Shown one piece after another: positions 43,164 through 55,549 of a stretch of 64,000 bases of DNA. The DNA lies in assembly GCA_024803745.1 (NCBI GenBank), contig JANJXV010000024.1:6790106-6854105 (forward strand), read 5' to 3'. Within the stretch, counting starts at the first letter, position 1, and each line of letters opens with the position of its first letter. Below the pieces are notes generated by a model. The model was not told where the DNA came from, did no database searches, and saw nothing but the letters and a program-made list of their open reading frames with translations. The position numbers and the translations under genes were made by a program. The stretch comes from Megascapheus bottae. Lineage: Eukaryota; Chordata; Mammalia; Rodentia; Geomyidae.

Positions 43164-43378
43164 CTTTTTTGTTTTGGGGTTTTTTTTGCCAGTCCTGGAG
43201 CTTGAACTCAGGGCCTGAGCACTGTCCTTGGGCTTTCTCAAGAGTAGTATTCCACCACTTGAGCCACAGCACCCACCACTTTTGGCTTTTTTTTTAATGT
43301 ATGTGGTACCAAGGAATCGAACCCAGGTCTTCATGCGTGCTAGGCAAGCACTCTACCAGTAGGCCAAACTCCCAGCCC
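43164..43378 (-). mobile_element. IDL-Geo type dimeric SINE, antisense
   Basis: T-run and GCCAGTCCTGGAGC through GGCCAAACTCCCAGCCC. Flanking TCTATG(G/C)AATTTT copies at about 43149 and 43381 fit a target-site duplication. The right edge was later tandemly duplicated (43361-43474). Confidence 0.88.
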
Positions 43379-43474
43379 GCTCTATGCAATTTTTAATGGA
43401 GAAGAGACAGGAACTTTAGGCCAAACTCCCAGCCTGCTCTATGGAATTTTAAATGGAGAAATGACAGGAACTTG
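43361..43474 (+). repeat. 57-bp tandem duplication across a SINE edge
   Basis: Units 43361-43417 and 43418-43474 both begin AGGCCAAACTCCCAGCC and continue into flanking DNA (TCTATG, AATGGAGAA, GACAGGAACTT). They differ at roughly six positions. Confidence 0.92.
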
Positions 43475-46071
43475 ACTTCCTTTTCAAATAGCGAATAATG
43501 GCCACAATAGAGAATGTTTTGGGGACCCAGAAGAGAAGAAAGCTTATCTGGATGTTTTTGAACTGCTCAAGTTGAGATATAAAGGTAGGTTAGGCCAGAA
43601 TGGTGACAGTGGAAATGGAAAAAAAAATGACAGATTGAGGTAAAATACTGAAAAAAGGTCTGACAAGACTTGTTCAGGAATTCAATGTAAGGCAGAAAAT
43701 AAGCAAGTAAGGAGATTTACTGAAAATGAAAAGGCTGAGAGAGTCAGGGGGAATCAAGAGTATTTCTTTTAGTCATGGTACTTTTTAAATTGATGTGTTC
43801 TGTGTGGAGATGTCAAGAAACAGCAGGGTATATAAAAGTAAAATTGAAAGGAGAGGTCAGGTCTGAAGACAGAAATACAAGAATTATGAGAATCGGGATG
43901 AAGTTATAAGGTAAGCTTGTACATAAAGAGATTCTGAGCAGATGGAACCCCCAGCCTTTAAAGGCATGCAGAGGAAGAAGGCAGCAACAAAACTAGAAGG
44001 AGCTATCAATGAAAAACAGAAAGAAATAGCAAGAGAGCTTTTATCTGTTTTTATCAGTTTTACTAGTGTGTGAACCAGCTGAAAAGGAATAAATCTACTT
44101 TATGCTCTTTCTCTTCCTGCAACAGCTGAGAATTTGAATGAGGCGAAATTTGTGAAGCTCTGTTCACAAATTCTCTGATATACATCTATCCGAGAAACAG
44201 AGCTTCAATTCCCTTCCCTGTGTCGGGGCTAAGTTTAATGAATGGTTTTTCCAGTTGATTCCATCTGATTTAAATTGTTAAAAGACTGATGCTTCCATTT
44301 CAGGTGCATTCCCCTACTCTTGCTCTCTCTGGGGTCCTGTGCTCTGAGGTGAGCTGGCTGCTGTGTAGAGAGGTCGCCCAAGTGGAGACCTGAGAGCCCT
44401 GACTGAAAGCCAGAATCAATGTGCTCAGCATGTGACTGAGCTTCGTAGCAGTACATCTTTCAGGCCAAGTTGAACCTCGAGGTAACCACAGTAACATTTG
44501 ACATATTTCCTTCATAAGCCTTAGAGACTCTGAACTAGGCCCATCCAACCAAATGATTCAATGAGGCTTTGAGATAATAAATATTTTGTGATTTTTGTGC
44601 TTCTGTTTGGGGATGGTACATTAGGATGTATTAGATGATGAATCTATTAACTAACAGAGCAGAAAATTCTCTATAAGTATGTGTAGGAAGTGTTCCCCGA
44701 GTGTTCTTGCTGTTTTGTTGTTATTGTTGTTTTGCTATATGAAGATAAAATTGGCAAGTATATTTGTATCATATTTTTTCCTCCACGTAAAAAAGGAAAA
44801 TTTCATGACATGGATCCAAATGTCGTTAATAGCACCTTCCACCTCAGGACAAAGCACTGTCTATTGGGGAGAATTTATGATTAATGATAAATGACATTTA
44901 GAGATCCTTCCAGTGTATTAGGAGCTTGTTAGAGAAATCCCAGAGAGCGAATCATGTTGGGTGAGACAAGTCAAGACTAAAGGAACAAAAGGCACATGGT
45001 GTCCTTAATATGTGGCTATTAGATCCAAACAGTACAAGAGCGAGGACTCAATACTTGCATACCCAATGCTATGGACATGGTACTGGAAATATAAACACAA
45101 CTACATAGTCATAAAAACTTATGACTCTATAGACATAATGTTTTATTACACGATTATTATGTATATATGACATACAAACCCTCAGCCTAATTTTGATTAT
45201 GTTGTACAATCTAAGTGCTGGTGATTGTATATAGAGATTCCCTTCTTGAATACCTGTTTGTTAAATGTGTCATTTTCAATATGATGTAAAAATCAATGTT
45301 AATAAATTCTTTAATTAAAAGCAAAGAAATCCCACAGAGGATTACTGTAAAACTTCCCCAGTTTCCCTGAACTGTAAGATCAAGACTGTCTGAAAGGACA
45401 GAGAAACAACAAGTCTTGGAGAGGCCGTGAGGTATGAAGAAGATGCAACACAAATCCAAGCTCCATGGTCTTACTGTAAGGTTGTGAACTCCTATGCAGT
45501 CTTCTGAGTCTCAGTGAACATTTCTCTAAGATGAAGTTCTGACTGCCTTGCATAGAGATGAGATCATTAAATACAATAAAGCATACGAAAGCCCCTTTAA
45601 GCTTTCAGGACAACCACGCTGGCCATTCCTTCTACTTATTCCATTCATGGCATATGGATAGGGAAAGTAAATAAAGCCCAAAGGGTTATACTGAGGATAA
45701 AATGCATTTGTTCATTTGACCCTAATGATTCTTTTCAGACTCACTCTGATAGTGTGTACGTGTAGCATATTCTACTTCAAAGCATGCATTTCTACGTAGG
45801 AGTCTCCACATAACCAGATTCAGTTCGTCTTGCATTTTACTTTTCTAATGACTTATTCTTTCTCTTCTATGATAATTCTTTATATGAGTTCCTCTATTGA
45901 AATGGAAGGCGTAGAAAATTCTAGGGAATACTCAAACCTGAAACAGAACAGTTAGCATTTTCAACCTCCCTGTCCACTGTCATTTCTAATCATAATGGCC
46001 AAATGCAGACAGATAATCAAATTAAAGGTAACTTTTTCAGATAAAATCCTTCAAAAATTTTGAAGACAGCA

Positions 46072-46304
46072 AGGCAAGATGTCTCACACCCATAATCCTA
46101 GCTACTCAGGAGGCTGAGATGTGAGGATCGCAGCTCAAAGCCAGCCTAGTCTTTAAAGAATGTGAGACTCTTATCTCCAAATAACCACTAGAAAATGGGA
46201 AGTGGTATTATGGACCCAGGGGTAGGGCAGTCGCCTTGAGCTAAAGAACTCAGGGACAGTGCCCAGGCCCAGAGTTCAAGCCCCATGATGGACCAAAAAA
46301 AAAA
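46072..46304 (+). mobile_element. B1-like / right-monomer composite SINE
   Basis: The B1-like half includes TAATCCTAGCTACTCAGGAG and CAGCTCAAAGCCAGCC. The right half ends GAGTTCAAGCCCC, a perfect pol III B box, followed by an A-run. Confidence 0.88.
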
Positions 46305-46599
46305 TTGAGGATGATACATACTGTTCATTGTTAGTTATTGAAAATAACTGTGTCATAGACAGGTTCTTCACTTTCTGGACTTTTTCCTCTCCTCCTAAAA
46401 TTTACTGAGAGAATGGAGGAAAGGATGACTAGCGTAGGCTACAGATCTTCAAGACAGATTGAAGAAAACCATCACACTGACAGATTATCCTTGGAGTTGG
46501 GCAAAGAAAACACACAACTTGAAATGCTTCATAGAACATACAATTAGAAAAAAATTCATCTTCGTATGTTCTTATCTTTTAAAGTGTGTGTGTGTGTGT

Positions 46600-46690
46600 G
46601 TTGCTGAAGTGTGAACTTAGGACCTTACGCATGCTAGACAAATAATCTAAATAATAATCTACTAAGCTTAAATTACATTACATTCCTAGC
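46600..46690 (-). mobile_element. Possible ID-like SINE fragment, antisense
   Basis: GACCTTACGCATGCTAGACAA resembles the complement of the left monomer. Only one monomer is seen. Confidence 0.4.
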
Positions 46691-47419
46691 CTACTAATAT
46701 TTTTTAATAGTAAACTGTTTTTTTCCAAACTTCAGCAAGTGTTTATTTTTCAGTGTCACTTGTATTACCAACATATTTAGCTACAGCTGTTAGTTTCAGT
46801 CAATTGTTTAAGGTATTGAAATGTCTTAATATGAAATATTTTGAAAATAAAAAATGTAAAATTAATAAACAAACATTTGTGTTCACACCACTAAGATCCA
46901 CCAAATGTTAGTGCTTTCCTTTATTTCAGATATGTCTTTTATTAGAATATTTTGGGTACACAATGAAAGGACTTAAGTGTTCACAGACATACAAATCTGG
47001 AGAGAACGATTATATATTTGGAGTGGAGTAGAAGTATCTTGTGAACTGAAGAAAATTAATACATATTCTTAACTCTTACTTTTTTTGAAAGTTTTCTTCC
47101 TTATACAGTCATACAATTCATGGTAGGAATTTATTGGCTTTCACATGATAGAATGTAATTCTGCTGCTATCTACATGGTATTAGAATCAGATCTTCCCGG
47201 AGAGAGGCTTAGACCTAGACATGTAGATGGGTATGCTTGTGTCTTTCTACAATGTCAAAATTTATTGAATATAAAGTCACAAGGTATATCAATTCAATTG
47301 GCTTTAATTTGCCAATTACTAATGCTTTCATGTAGTAACCTTTGACACACACACAAGTTCATTTTTTCTCATATGTAATGTCTAATATTCATTCTCATTT
47401 CACAGATTACATTTTTCTT

Positions 47420-47575
47420 ATTGCTGGGGTGATTACTGCACACAGTGATTGTTTGAGATAGATTCTTGGGAATTTTTATGCCCAGGCTAGTCTCAAATCT
47501 CAAACCTCATCTTCTAATCTCTACCTCCCAAGTAGCTAGGATATCAGGCTTAAGAAACTACTTCCAGCCTCTAAT
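47420..47575 (-). mobile_element. B1-like composite SINE fragment, antisense
   Basis: ATGCCCAGGCTAGTCTCAAA and CCCAAGTAGCTAGGATATC are complements of the B1-like half. Confidence 0.65.
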
Positions 47576-47579
47576 GCTC

Positions 47580-48394
47580 ATTTTTAGACCTCTCATCTTA
47601 TTCTTCCTCAAGATAGCCCTTGATTTGCTTTAGTAGCTAAAAGTTAATTTAACTTTTCGTGAGACAGGAAGAAAATCATTCCATATTCTCAAATTATTAT
47701 TTGACTTATTTTACTCAGCAAAATTATTTTCACTTTTATCTAATTGTTTTGCATACCAACAGGTCATTCTTTTCTGGTGCTAAACTTTTCTCATAAAGCA
47801 TAATTATTTGAGATTTATCCATGTATCAATAATCCATCTCTTTTTAATACTGAATTACATTCCGTAGTAAAGTGGCCATAAATATTCACTTTCATACTTA
47901 GTTTTGTCATGGAAAAAAAGGAATAGGATGGTTTAACCATTGTTTTAATTATGTCCAATAATTTTTAAATTACTGTCAGCATTTTCCCCAAATGCTAGGG
48001 CTATTTTATGCTCCCTTCAACAGAGTGAGAATTCCAGTTCCTCCAGGCCTCCATCAACAATGGCATTGTCGTTTTAACTTACCTTCTCCTTATGAAGAAT
48101 GAGAAGCATTTTTGTCATTTGACTATTTTTCAACTTGTGTATCTTCTTTGTGAAGAATGTGCTCATATGTTTTACTCATTTTTAACTCAAGTTTACAATC
48201 CTTTAAATATTCTGGATCAAAATTATTTTAATATGGATCAGGTACACATTTTATAAATAGACTTCTTCCAACTTTGTTTTACTTTGGAGTTTACTCATTT
48301 ATTCATTACTTATTATTTTCTGTCGTTATAGTTTCCTTTGAATATGAGAATTAGCATTGTGATTTATCTTTTATCTTTCACCTATCTATTATTA
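47580..48394 (-). mobile_element. Ancient L1 fragment, antisense, first part
   Basis: GACTTATTTTACTCAGCAAA and CTGAATTACATTCCGTAG are complements of old mammalian L1 3' sequence. Heavily diverged, and interrupted by the SINE at 48395. Confidence 0.65.
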
Positions 48395-48597
48395 TTAATT
48401 TTTTTTGCCAGTCGTGGGCTTGAGCTAGGGTCTGAGCACTGTCCTTGGACTTTATTTTGCTCAAGGCTAGCACTCTACCACTTGAGCCTCAGTGCCACTT
48501 CCGGCTTTTTTTCTATGTATGTGGTACTGAGGAATCAAACCTGGGTCTTCGTGCATGCTAGGCAAGCACTCTACCACTAGGCCAAACTCCCAGCCCC
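48395..48597 (-). mobile_element. IDL-Geo type dimeric SINE, antisense, inserted in an old L1
   Basis: Complete antisense dimer. Flanked by the perfect 17-bp repeat TCACCTATCTATTATTA at 48378-48394 and 48598-48614. It splits an antisense L1 fragment. Confidence 0.93.
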
Positions 48598-48614
48598 TCA
48601 CCTATCTATTATTA

Positions 48615-49850
48615 ATATATTTTCTTTTTGTCCATGAATTCAGGGTTCACTATTATGAGGTGGGTTGGGGGGAGTTGCCCTTTAAGTCATATCTTTCATT
48701 CCTTCCACTATTCTTTATTTTCAGATAGTGTCATGTTTTTAACGTGAGGCCAGCTTCAGACAATAATCTTCCTACCAACTCCTCCCATCAAGCTGGCATC
48801 ACAGGTAATTGGCTGCTGATCCCAGCATGGCAATGTCAGCAAAACTTGAACTAAGTTTTGATTAGGATTACACTGAGATACAAATTTGGAACAAATTGTC
48901 ATCTCTGCAACATTAAATGCTTGCTTTGTTAACATTCCATACATCTCTATTTACATATATTCTTTAATTTCTCTCAGCAGTGTTTTGTAGTATGAAATGG
49001 ACCTGATCTTACTCCCCATTCCCCCAAGAAATACCCGTTAATATTTAGTGGATGTTACTGTAAATACTAGTTTCCTAATTTTCATCTCTGATAATTGTCA
49101 GTGTACAGGAATACAGTTAAACTTTTCTTACTGGCTTTGCAGTTTTACCCTTGCCAACATTCTTTTATTAGTTCTGGAAGATGCTGGTAGATTCCAGTGT
49201 GTTTCCAGCAACAACAATCATGTTGTTTAAGAAAACAGACACTTTGGATGCCTTTAAACTCCCTTTATTACTTTGCACAATAAGAAAAGAGTCCTATATA
49301 TTTTCCTAGGTAGTTATCATTTCCAGTGCTTTTCATTACTTCTCGTAGGTATATGTTTTCGTCTAACACCATTTTCTGTGTCTGAAGAATTCCTGTTAAT
49401 AGCTATTGCAATGTGGTTTGCAAGTGATGATTTTTTTTTTCAGTTTTTGTATGTCGAAAAGATTTGTTTTGTCTTGTCCGCACTTATTGGGGAGGTATTT
49501 TTGCTGGACAGAGAGCTCTAGGTAGACAATTTTTTCTCTTTCTATAGCAGATGTTATGGTACATGTACTGCTTCTGTTAAGAAATAGTCTTCATCCTCTG
49601 CTATTTTGTACATGGTGAGATGATTTATTGTTGCTTTAAAGATGCTTTTAATGTGTTTCCTTTCTGGCCAAAGATAGTGAACAATTCATGTATTTATTAA
49701 ATGTTTTTTCTGCTTTTGAAAACTGGTAATCCATTCAGCCTTCCTGGATATTCATCCTTTATCTGAGGAATAACTATGAAAGATTTTCTCCCATCCTGTA
49801 GCTTGTTTCTTGATTCTAGCTATTGATTCCTATGCTGTGCAGATTTTAAA
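48615..49850 (-). mobile_element. Ancient L1 fragment, antisense, continuation
   Basis: Pieces such as GATAATTGTCAGTGTACAGG, ATTTTTGCTGGACAGAGAGC and TTTCTCCCATCCTGTAGCTT recall antisense L1. This is probably the same old insertion, possibly rearranged. Confidence 0.5.
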
Positions 49851-49869
49851 ATTAATTCTATTGTACCCT

Positions 49870-50400
49870 GCCTGGCCATAGATCAGACAGAAGTAAGACA
49901 GCATTACATTTAAAACACCTGAACACCTATGTTGATGGCAACACTGTTCACAATTCTAAACTATGGAATCAAACTATGTGCGCATCCATTGATAAATGGC
50001 AAGGAAGATATAAAATACAGGTACACAGTGTAGCTCTTTACTTAACCACAAAGAGCAATAAAATTATGTTATTTACAGAAAAATAAATAGAACTGGTGAT
50101 AATGATGTTAAGCAAAATGTAGCTTGTTTGAGAAAGACAAATATTCTGTTATCTCTCATATGCATTACATCACAGAGCAAGAAAGACAGACACACAGACA
50201 CTCAGACACACAGAGGGAGTGAAAGAACCAGTGAGAGAGGATTATAAAACAAGAGCTGGAAGATTAAGACCAAAATATGCATATACACATGTACAGAAAC
50301 AGAATGATGAAAGCCATTAAAATTAATTAAAGTGGAATAAGGACAACAAAGAAGAGCAATGGAACTATGAATTTGATCAGAATCCATATTTCAAATGCAC
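49870..50400 (+). mobile_element. Ancient L1 ORF2 3' end, sense
   Basis: GTTCACAATTCTAAACTATGG and ATCCATTGATAAATGGCAAG, then AATATTCTGTTATCTCTCAT match the L1 ORF2 terminus on the + strand. It abuts the antisense L1 on its left. Confidence 0.65.
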
Positions 50401-50737
50401 AGTAATATCCACAGTAAAGCAGGTCCGTAGTACAATGAATATAAAAAGATTTTTCTATCACTGTTTTTGAGCAAAGTAATTAAATTTTCCCTAGGTGTAT
50501 TTATATTTCTTGGACATTCTTGATGCTTTAAAATTCAAATTCAGAAAATTTTCTAAAATTAATCCAAACATATATTCTTCCCTTCACCCCTTAATAACTG
50601 AAGGTTAACACAGCTCAGAGATGCTCCTCTTTCATTGTTGTTTCTCTCTCTTCTTCATGTGATTGTTGTGTCTTGAGATGTATTAGTCATCTTCTCTAGA
50701 AGGAAAAAAATGTTTGCTTCATTCTGTCCAGAATATG

Positions 50738-51062
50738 TTTTTATTTTATTGTCAGTATAATATATAGAGGGGTTAGAGTTACATTCGTCTGGCAGTAGGT
50801 GTATTACTTCTCGAACACTGATACCCCTTCTCATGTTTTTGTCCCCATTTCCCTCTCTCCACCCCTCCCAATCATCTTGTTTTCCCCCCTTCCCTTCCAT
50901 ATTTCAGATAATCAAATAAACGTATATACAATATACCAGACAACAAAGTCGGGTACAGTAACCACATGAGATTAACCATAAGGGCAAAAAAAGAGAAGAG
51001 AAATAATATAGTACATTAAGAACATCAGTCACACAAGATCAACCTCTTGTTTCCATATCACA
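50738..51062 (-). mobile_element. 5'-truncated L1, antisense (3'UTR only)
   Basis: TTTTATTTTATTGTCAGTAT, CTCATGTTTTTGTCCCCATT and ATCATCTTGTTTTCCCCCCT match the 3'UTR of the 22180 copy closely. It ends after AACCTCTTGTTTCCATATC. Confidence 0.88.
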
Positions 51063-53486
51063 AATATTTTATATTCCACCTAAAACTTCAATTTGAATCT
51101 TTGAAAAATATATTCCTTTTATCTTTCCTTAAGTTTGTGCACACATGAATAATCTCTAGAATTCATCGAGCTAATGTCACTGTCTGATTGTAACATCTTT
51201 GTCAGTTTTTGTTCAATATTAATTGGTATTTTTTTCTCATTATGGCCATACATTTCTAATTTTAGGCATGTATCTTTGGACATCTTACATGGTGAATGCT
51301 TCTTTGTTGGATGTTGAATGTAGAGGAATTTCTACAAATATTCTTAAGCTTCTTTCTAGATAAAGTTTAAGTATATACCCAGAATGTGTTACTCCATGGT
51401 CAGACCTTTAACTTTGGTTAGGTGTCAGTATTGTCATATTCATTCTAATGTCACCTGTACTCAATCTCTAAGAGGAGACTTTTCTAAGTACTCTACCCAA
51501 TACCTTGTGAATTATGAGATTTTCTAGTCTGACTGGTGAGAACAGAAACTATTCCCACCTTTTATAGGCACTGAGAAATGTCCTCCTGATCATTTTGGAT
51601 GTGTTGATTGGGACTCTGCTGAGTACTCAAATGGAAAACTCAACATCTCCTTGCATCCCCACTCCATTCTTCAGCCTGTATCAGTCTCTCTGCATTCCTA
51701 GCTGCAATTCACTAATTCATGGAGTTCTCTAGGCTATACTTTGGTTTTATTTTTCTCTCTTCATCCCATTTTGAAATTTCCTTCAAGACATTAAGTTGTA
51801 GAACCACAGAGCTCATTGTATGTATTTTTTTCATCACCTTCTTCACTGTCCTGTATCAAATACTTCTATGTGGAATAGTTTGCTGTCCATTTCACTCAGG
51901 AGGATAAATCTGGTCTAGGTCACTTTACAATATCTGGAAAACAAAGTCTGATTTTGCCATTCTTATTATAAATACTGGTAGATTGACCGCATTATCTCCC
52001 CTACACAATTAAGGTCAGGATGTATCTCTTTCCAACTCTCAGAATAAAATAAAAATGAAGATATTTTCAAGAATCTAGTCTTATCCTTGATATATATATA
52101 CACATATATATATCGATATGAACTTATTCATACATCCAAAGCATGAAGATAACTTGAATATATACAAGAAGTACCTTAAAAATACAAATTAGAACTTAAA
52201 CCATAAAAAACTTTTCTATATAATTTAATATCTCTGCTTCATATTTTTATAATACTAACCTCATTGGAATTATTCAAAGAGCAGATGAGATAATGTTTGT
52301 TGCATTTCTTTTCAAGTTCATTTCTAGAATTGCATAGAAATGAACAGTTATTATTGATGTCCCATCTCTCACCCTCCAGGGATTTTCTGGGAGATGGACA
52401 TACTGTTTGTGCTCTGCACATTACCAGTCACACCAAGATCTGAGGTTAGCTGTAAAAGCAATTTATAAACTTAAGGCATTATTATATTATTAAACCACAA
52501 ATACAATTTGAAAGTTCATTCAGACATTTATAAGACTAGATTGAACTCTAAAGGCATTCTGCAGATGCAGTCTTCATCCATTTACAGCTAAATAAGTATT
52601 TAACCCATGATAACCTAGTGTCCTTTGCCCCAACCAAGGAAAATAGATGGTTTCCTTTACCATGGTTTCTTCTTATTGGAATAATTTTGGACAATAGTTT
52701 TTGATTCATTCAACTAGCTCATGCTCATGCATATATTAATTAATATGCACAAGGAATAAATGGGCAGCTCATACATAATGAATATTACAGAGGCTTATGC
52801 AAAATGCTGAGTGGAAGAAATACTTGTACGAAATACTTATTCTCTAGAGAAATCAAACGTATCAGGAAAAAAACAGAACAACATAAATGAAAAGTAGCAC
52901 TATAAGATGGCCCAAATGAGATATAATAGCAAACAATAAATGCTTATCTAAGAAGAGAATGGACTGTTGTGGGCTGCAGTATACAGGAGAAAAAGCTTCT
53001 AGTAAAATGTGGCTGCTGAGCTGGCATTTGAAAGTCAAGAACAAATCCAATATTTAGAAATAAGTTTATGTTAGAGCAGCACAAGAGGAGCCAAATAAGG
53101 CTCAGGATTCAATGGGACTTTAGAAGCAATGAGTGAGCCATAGTTAACCAGTCAGCTAGGAAGTACTGGGGAACTTGTTTGGAGAAATATGTTTCCAAAG
53201 AAGATGTTATTCCACAGTTACTTAGAAGTGAAGAGGAGATTTGCTAATTGATACCAATACACATTTTTCCCTCAGTCTGTGTTTATACCATGCCATGGTA
53301 TTGCTAGATGAATAGATATCCAGAAGATAGACTGTGATGGCTTCCTTCTGGACATATAACCAGAATCCAGTGATGGATGTGTCCTTTAAGGACAGAAGCC
53401 TGACTCCTCTTTAACTTGCCTCTTTATCCAGCCTGCTGCCTGAAATGCAGAAGTAGAGATGTGAGGTTAGAAACAACCCAGCACAA

Positions 53487-53813
53487 GCCGGCCACTGTGA
53501 CTCAAGGCTGTAATCCTAACTACTCAGGAGGCTGATATCTGAAGATAAAGGTTCAAAGCCAGCCCAGACACAAAAGGAACTGAGACTCTTACATCCAAAT
53601 AGCCTCTAGAAAAGGGGAAATGGGATAGGCTCAAGGGTAGGGCGGTAGCTGAAAATATCAGGGACAATGCCTAGGCCCAGGGGTAGGGCAGTAACCTTGA
53701 GCTGTAGAGCTTAGGGACAATGCCCAGGCCAAGTTCAAGCCCCATGACCCACAAAAAAAAAAAAAAGAAAAGAAAAAAGAAAAAGAAAAAGAAAGAAAAG
53801 AAAAGAAACAACC
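53487..53813 (+). mobile_element. B1-like composite SINE with duplicated right-monomer segment
   Basis: Starts GCCGGCCACTGTGACTCAAG. The right half repeats: GGGTAGGGCGGTAGC ... GGGACAATGCCTAGG, then GGGTAGGGCAGTAACC ... GGGACAATGCCCAGG. Flanked by AACAACCCAGCACAA at 53472-53486 and 53814-53828. The tail has expanded into an A/G-rich run. Confidence 0.92.
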
Positions 53814-54307
53814 AACAACCCAGCACAATAGCAGAAAAGCAGGAAAATAGCAGAGGTGATTTCTTCAGGGTACCAAACGCTGGACTTCATGAGTATGTGT
53901 ATTATAAAATATAAAGTTATTTGTATTTTTTACTTGTTCCTTTGTATGTTGAAGGTTCTAACAAATCAGCTTAATTCTACATGTTGAGCTACTGCTTGAT
54001 TATGGCATGGCAAGGTTTGGCCTCTGAAATTCATTTAGTCCAAAGTGCTATATAAATGACATACACATGAATGATTTAGAAAGGTATGTGTTGCATTAAC
54101 AGAGAGCCCTTGCAAATGCTTGAGTAAGGAAGTGACAGGAAAAGAATTGTATTTACATGAGCTCATTTGAATGATATTTAGCATATCTGTGCTAACAGAG
54201 GTTATGAATGGGTATTGCAGGATTTACATAAGAGAAAACAGGCCATTTTTTGAGGTAATAAAATTGTCCTGTATCTTGAAGGGAGTCATGGATAGATGAG
54301 TATGTAT

Positions 54308-54334
<27 letters not shown>
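54308..54334 (+). repeat. CA microsatellite
   Basis: About 13 uninterrupted CA units, upstream of the SINE at 54375. Confidence 0.95.
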
Positions 54335-54338
<4 letters not shown>

Positions 54339-54374
54339 ACATATCAGCTGTATATATAAAATTGATGTATTATG

Positions 54375-54580
54375 GGGCCGGGAGTTTGGCCTAGTGGTAG
54401 AGTGCTTGCCTAGCATGCACAAAGACCCTGGTTCGATTCCTCGGTACCACATGCATAGAAAAAATGCTGGAAGTGGTGCGGAGGCTCAAGTGGTAGAGCT
54501 CTAGCCTTGAGAAAGTCCAAGGACAGGGCTCAGGCCCTGAGCTCAAGCCCAGGACTGGCAAAAAAAATAAAAATAAAAAT
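54375..54580 (+). mobile_element. IDL-Geo type dimeric SINE, young copy
   Basis: Complete dimer with perfect A box TGGCCTAGTGG and B box GGTTCGATTCC. Tail of A-rich AAAAT repeats. Flanked by AAATTGATGTATTATG at 54359-54374 and 54581-54596. Confidence 0.95.
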
Positions 54581-55549
54581 AAATTGATGTATTATGCACA
54601 TATATACTTCCTCAACAGGGTCGACTAAAGAGATCAATTTAGCATGTGCATAGACAGATCCGTGGGGAAAAAAACCAGAGGAAGGCAGAAGAGAGAGCCA
54701 TCTATGTTTCAATCAAAGCTTTAGGTAATTGAGACTTGTTCTGGGAAGAGTAGGAAGAATAAGAAAATATAATTCTGGAAGGAGGAGTAGATTTTGGAGA
54801 ATCGTTATGCTTGGAGATATTGATTGACATGAAAAAAGAAATCTTGCTTTCTAGTGTAAGGAATCAGCAAAGCCATACCACAGGCTGGTGATGATACCAT
54901 GCTCTGGAGTGGGGGGGAGGGTGGAGTGGAGGTCTGGAATGTACTTGCTAAGCAAACAGCCCCGGCATCACTCTTCTGCTTTTATAATGGCATTGCTGAT
55001 GCCTACAGATTTCAAAGAGCTATGAAGAAGAGCAAAGGAGATACCTACAAAGCACCTTGCACACAACTTGCATGGAATGTCTGAATCCTGACAGTCTCTG
55101 CGAATGCAGGAAAGATCAATTGCCAATGTCATATTAAAATAGAAATAAGTGAGCTTTCAAAATGATATCATAGGTGTCCCCATATGTGTTTCTAAGAGTT
55201 ACTTGGCTGTGAGGAAATAATAAGTTCCTAGGAAAGGCAAGGGTTCTTTCAAATATGGGATGAGAATGAGTAGGGGAGGGTTAAAGATGAACAGTATGAC
55301 AGTTAGAAGTTCTTTTAAAAAATGGTATGTTCATCTGCCCCCACAAAATTCAATAGGTTTCCATTTCTTATTTCTTCACCTGTTTCGACTCATCAGGAGG
55401 AAAGGGCGTTCATACAAAAAGAAGCTCTTGTAGCAAACATCCTGCTTAAGATTCTCTTCAGATGAGATTTGGTTCTCAGCCCATTTTCTGTCAGGTTTTG
55501 TGCGATGGGAAAGCAATGAATAAAACTTCTTAGGCTCTATGGTGAATTC

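Noticed and set aside
54375..54460. tRNA-like gene with perfect A and B boxes
   Set aside because: It is the left half of a SINE: the sequence lacks a foldable acceptor stem, is followed by the right monomer and A tail, and is flanked by target repeats.
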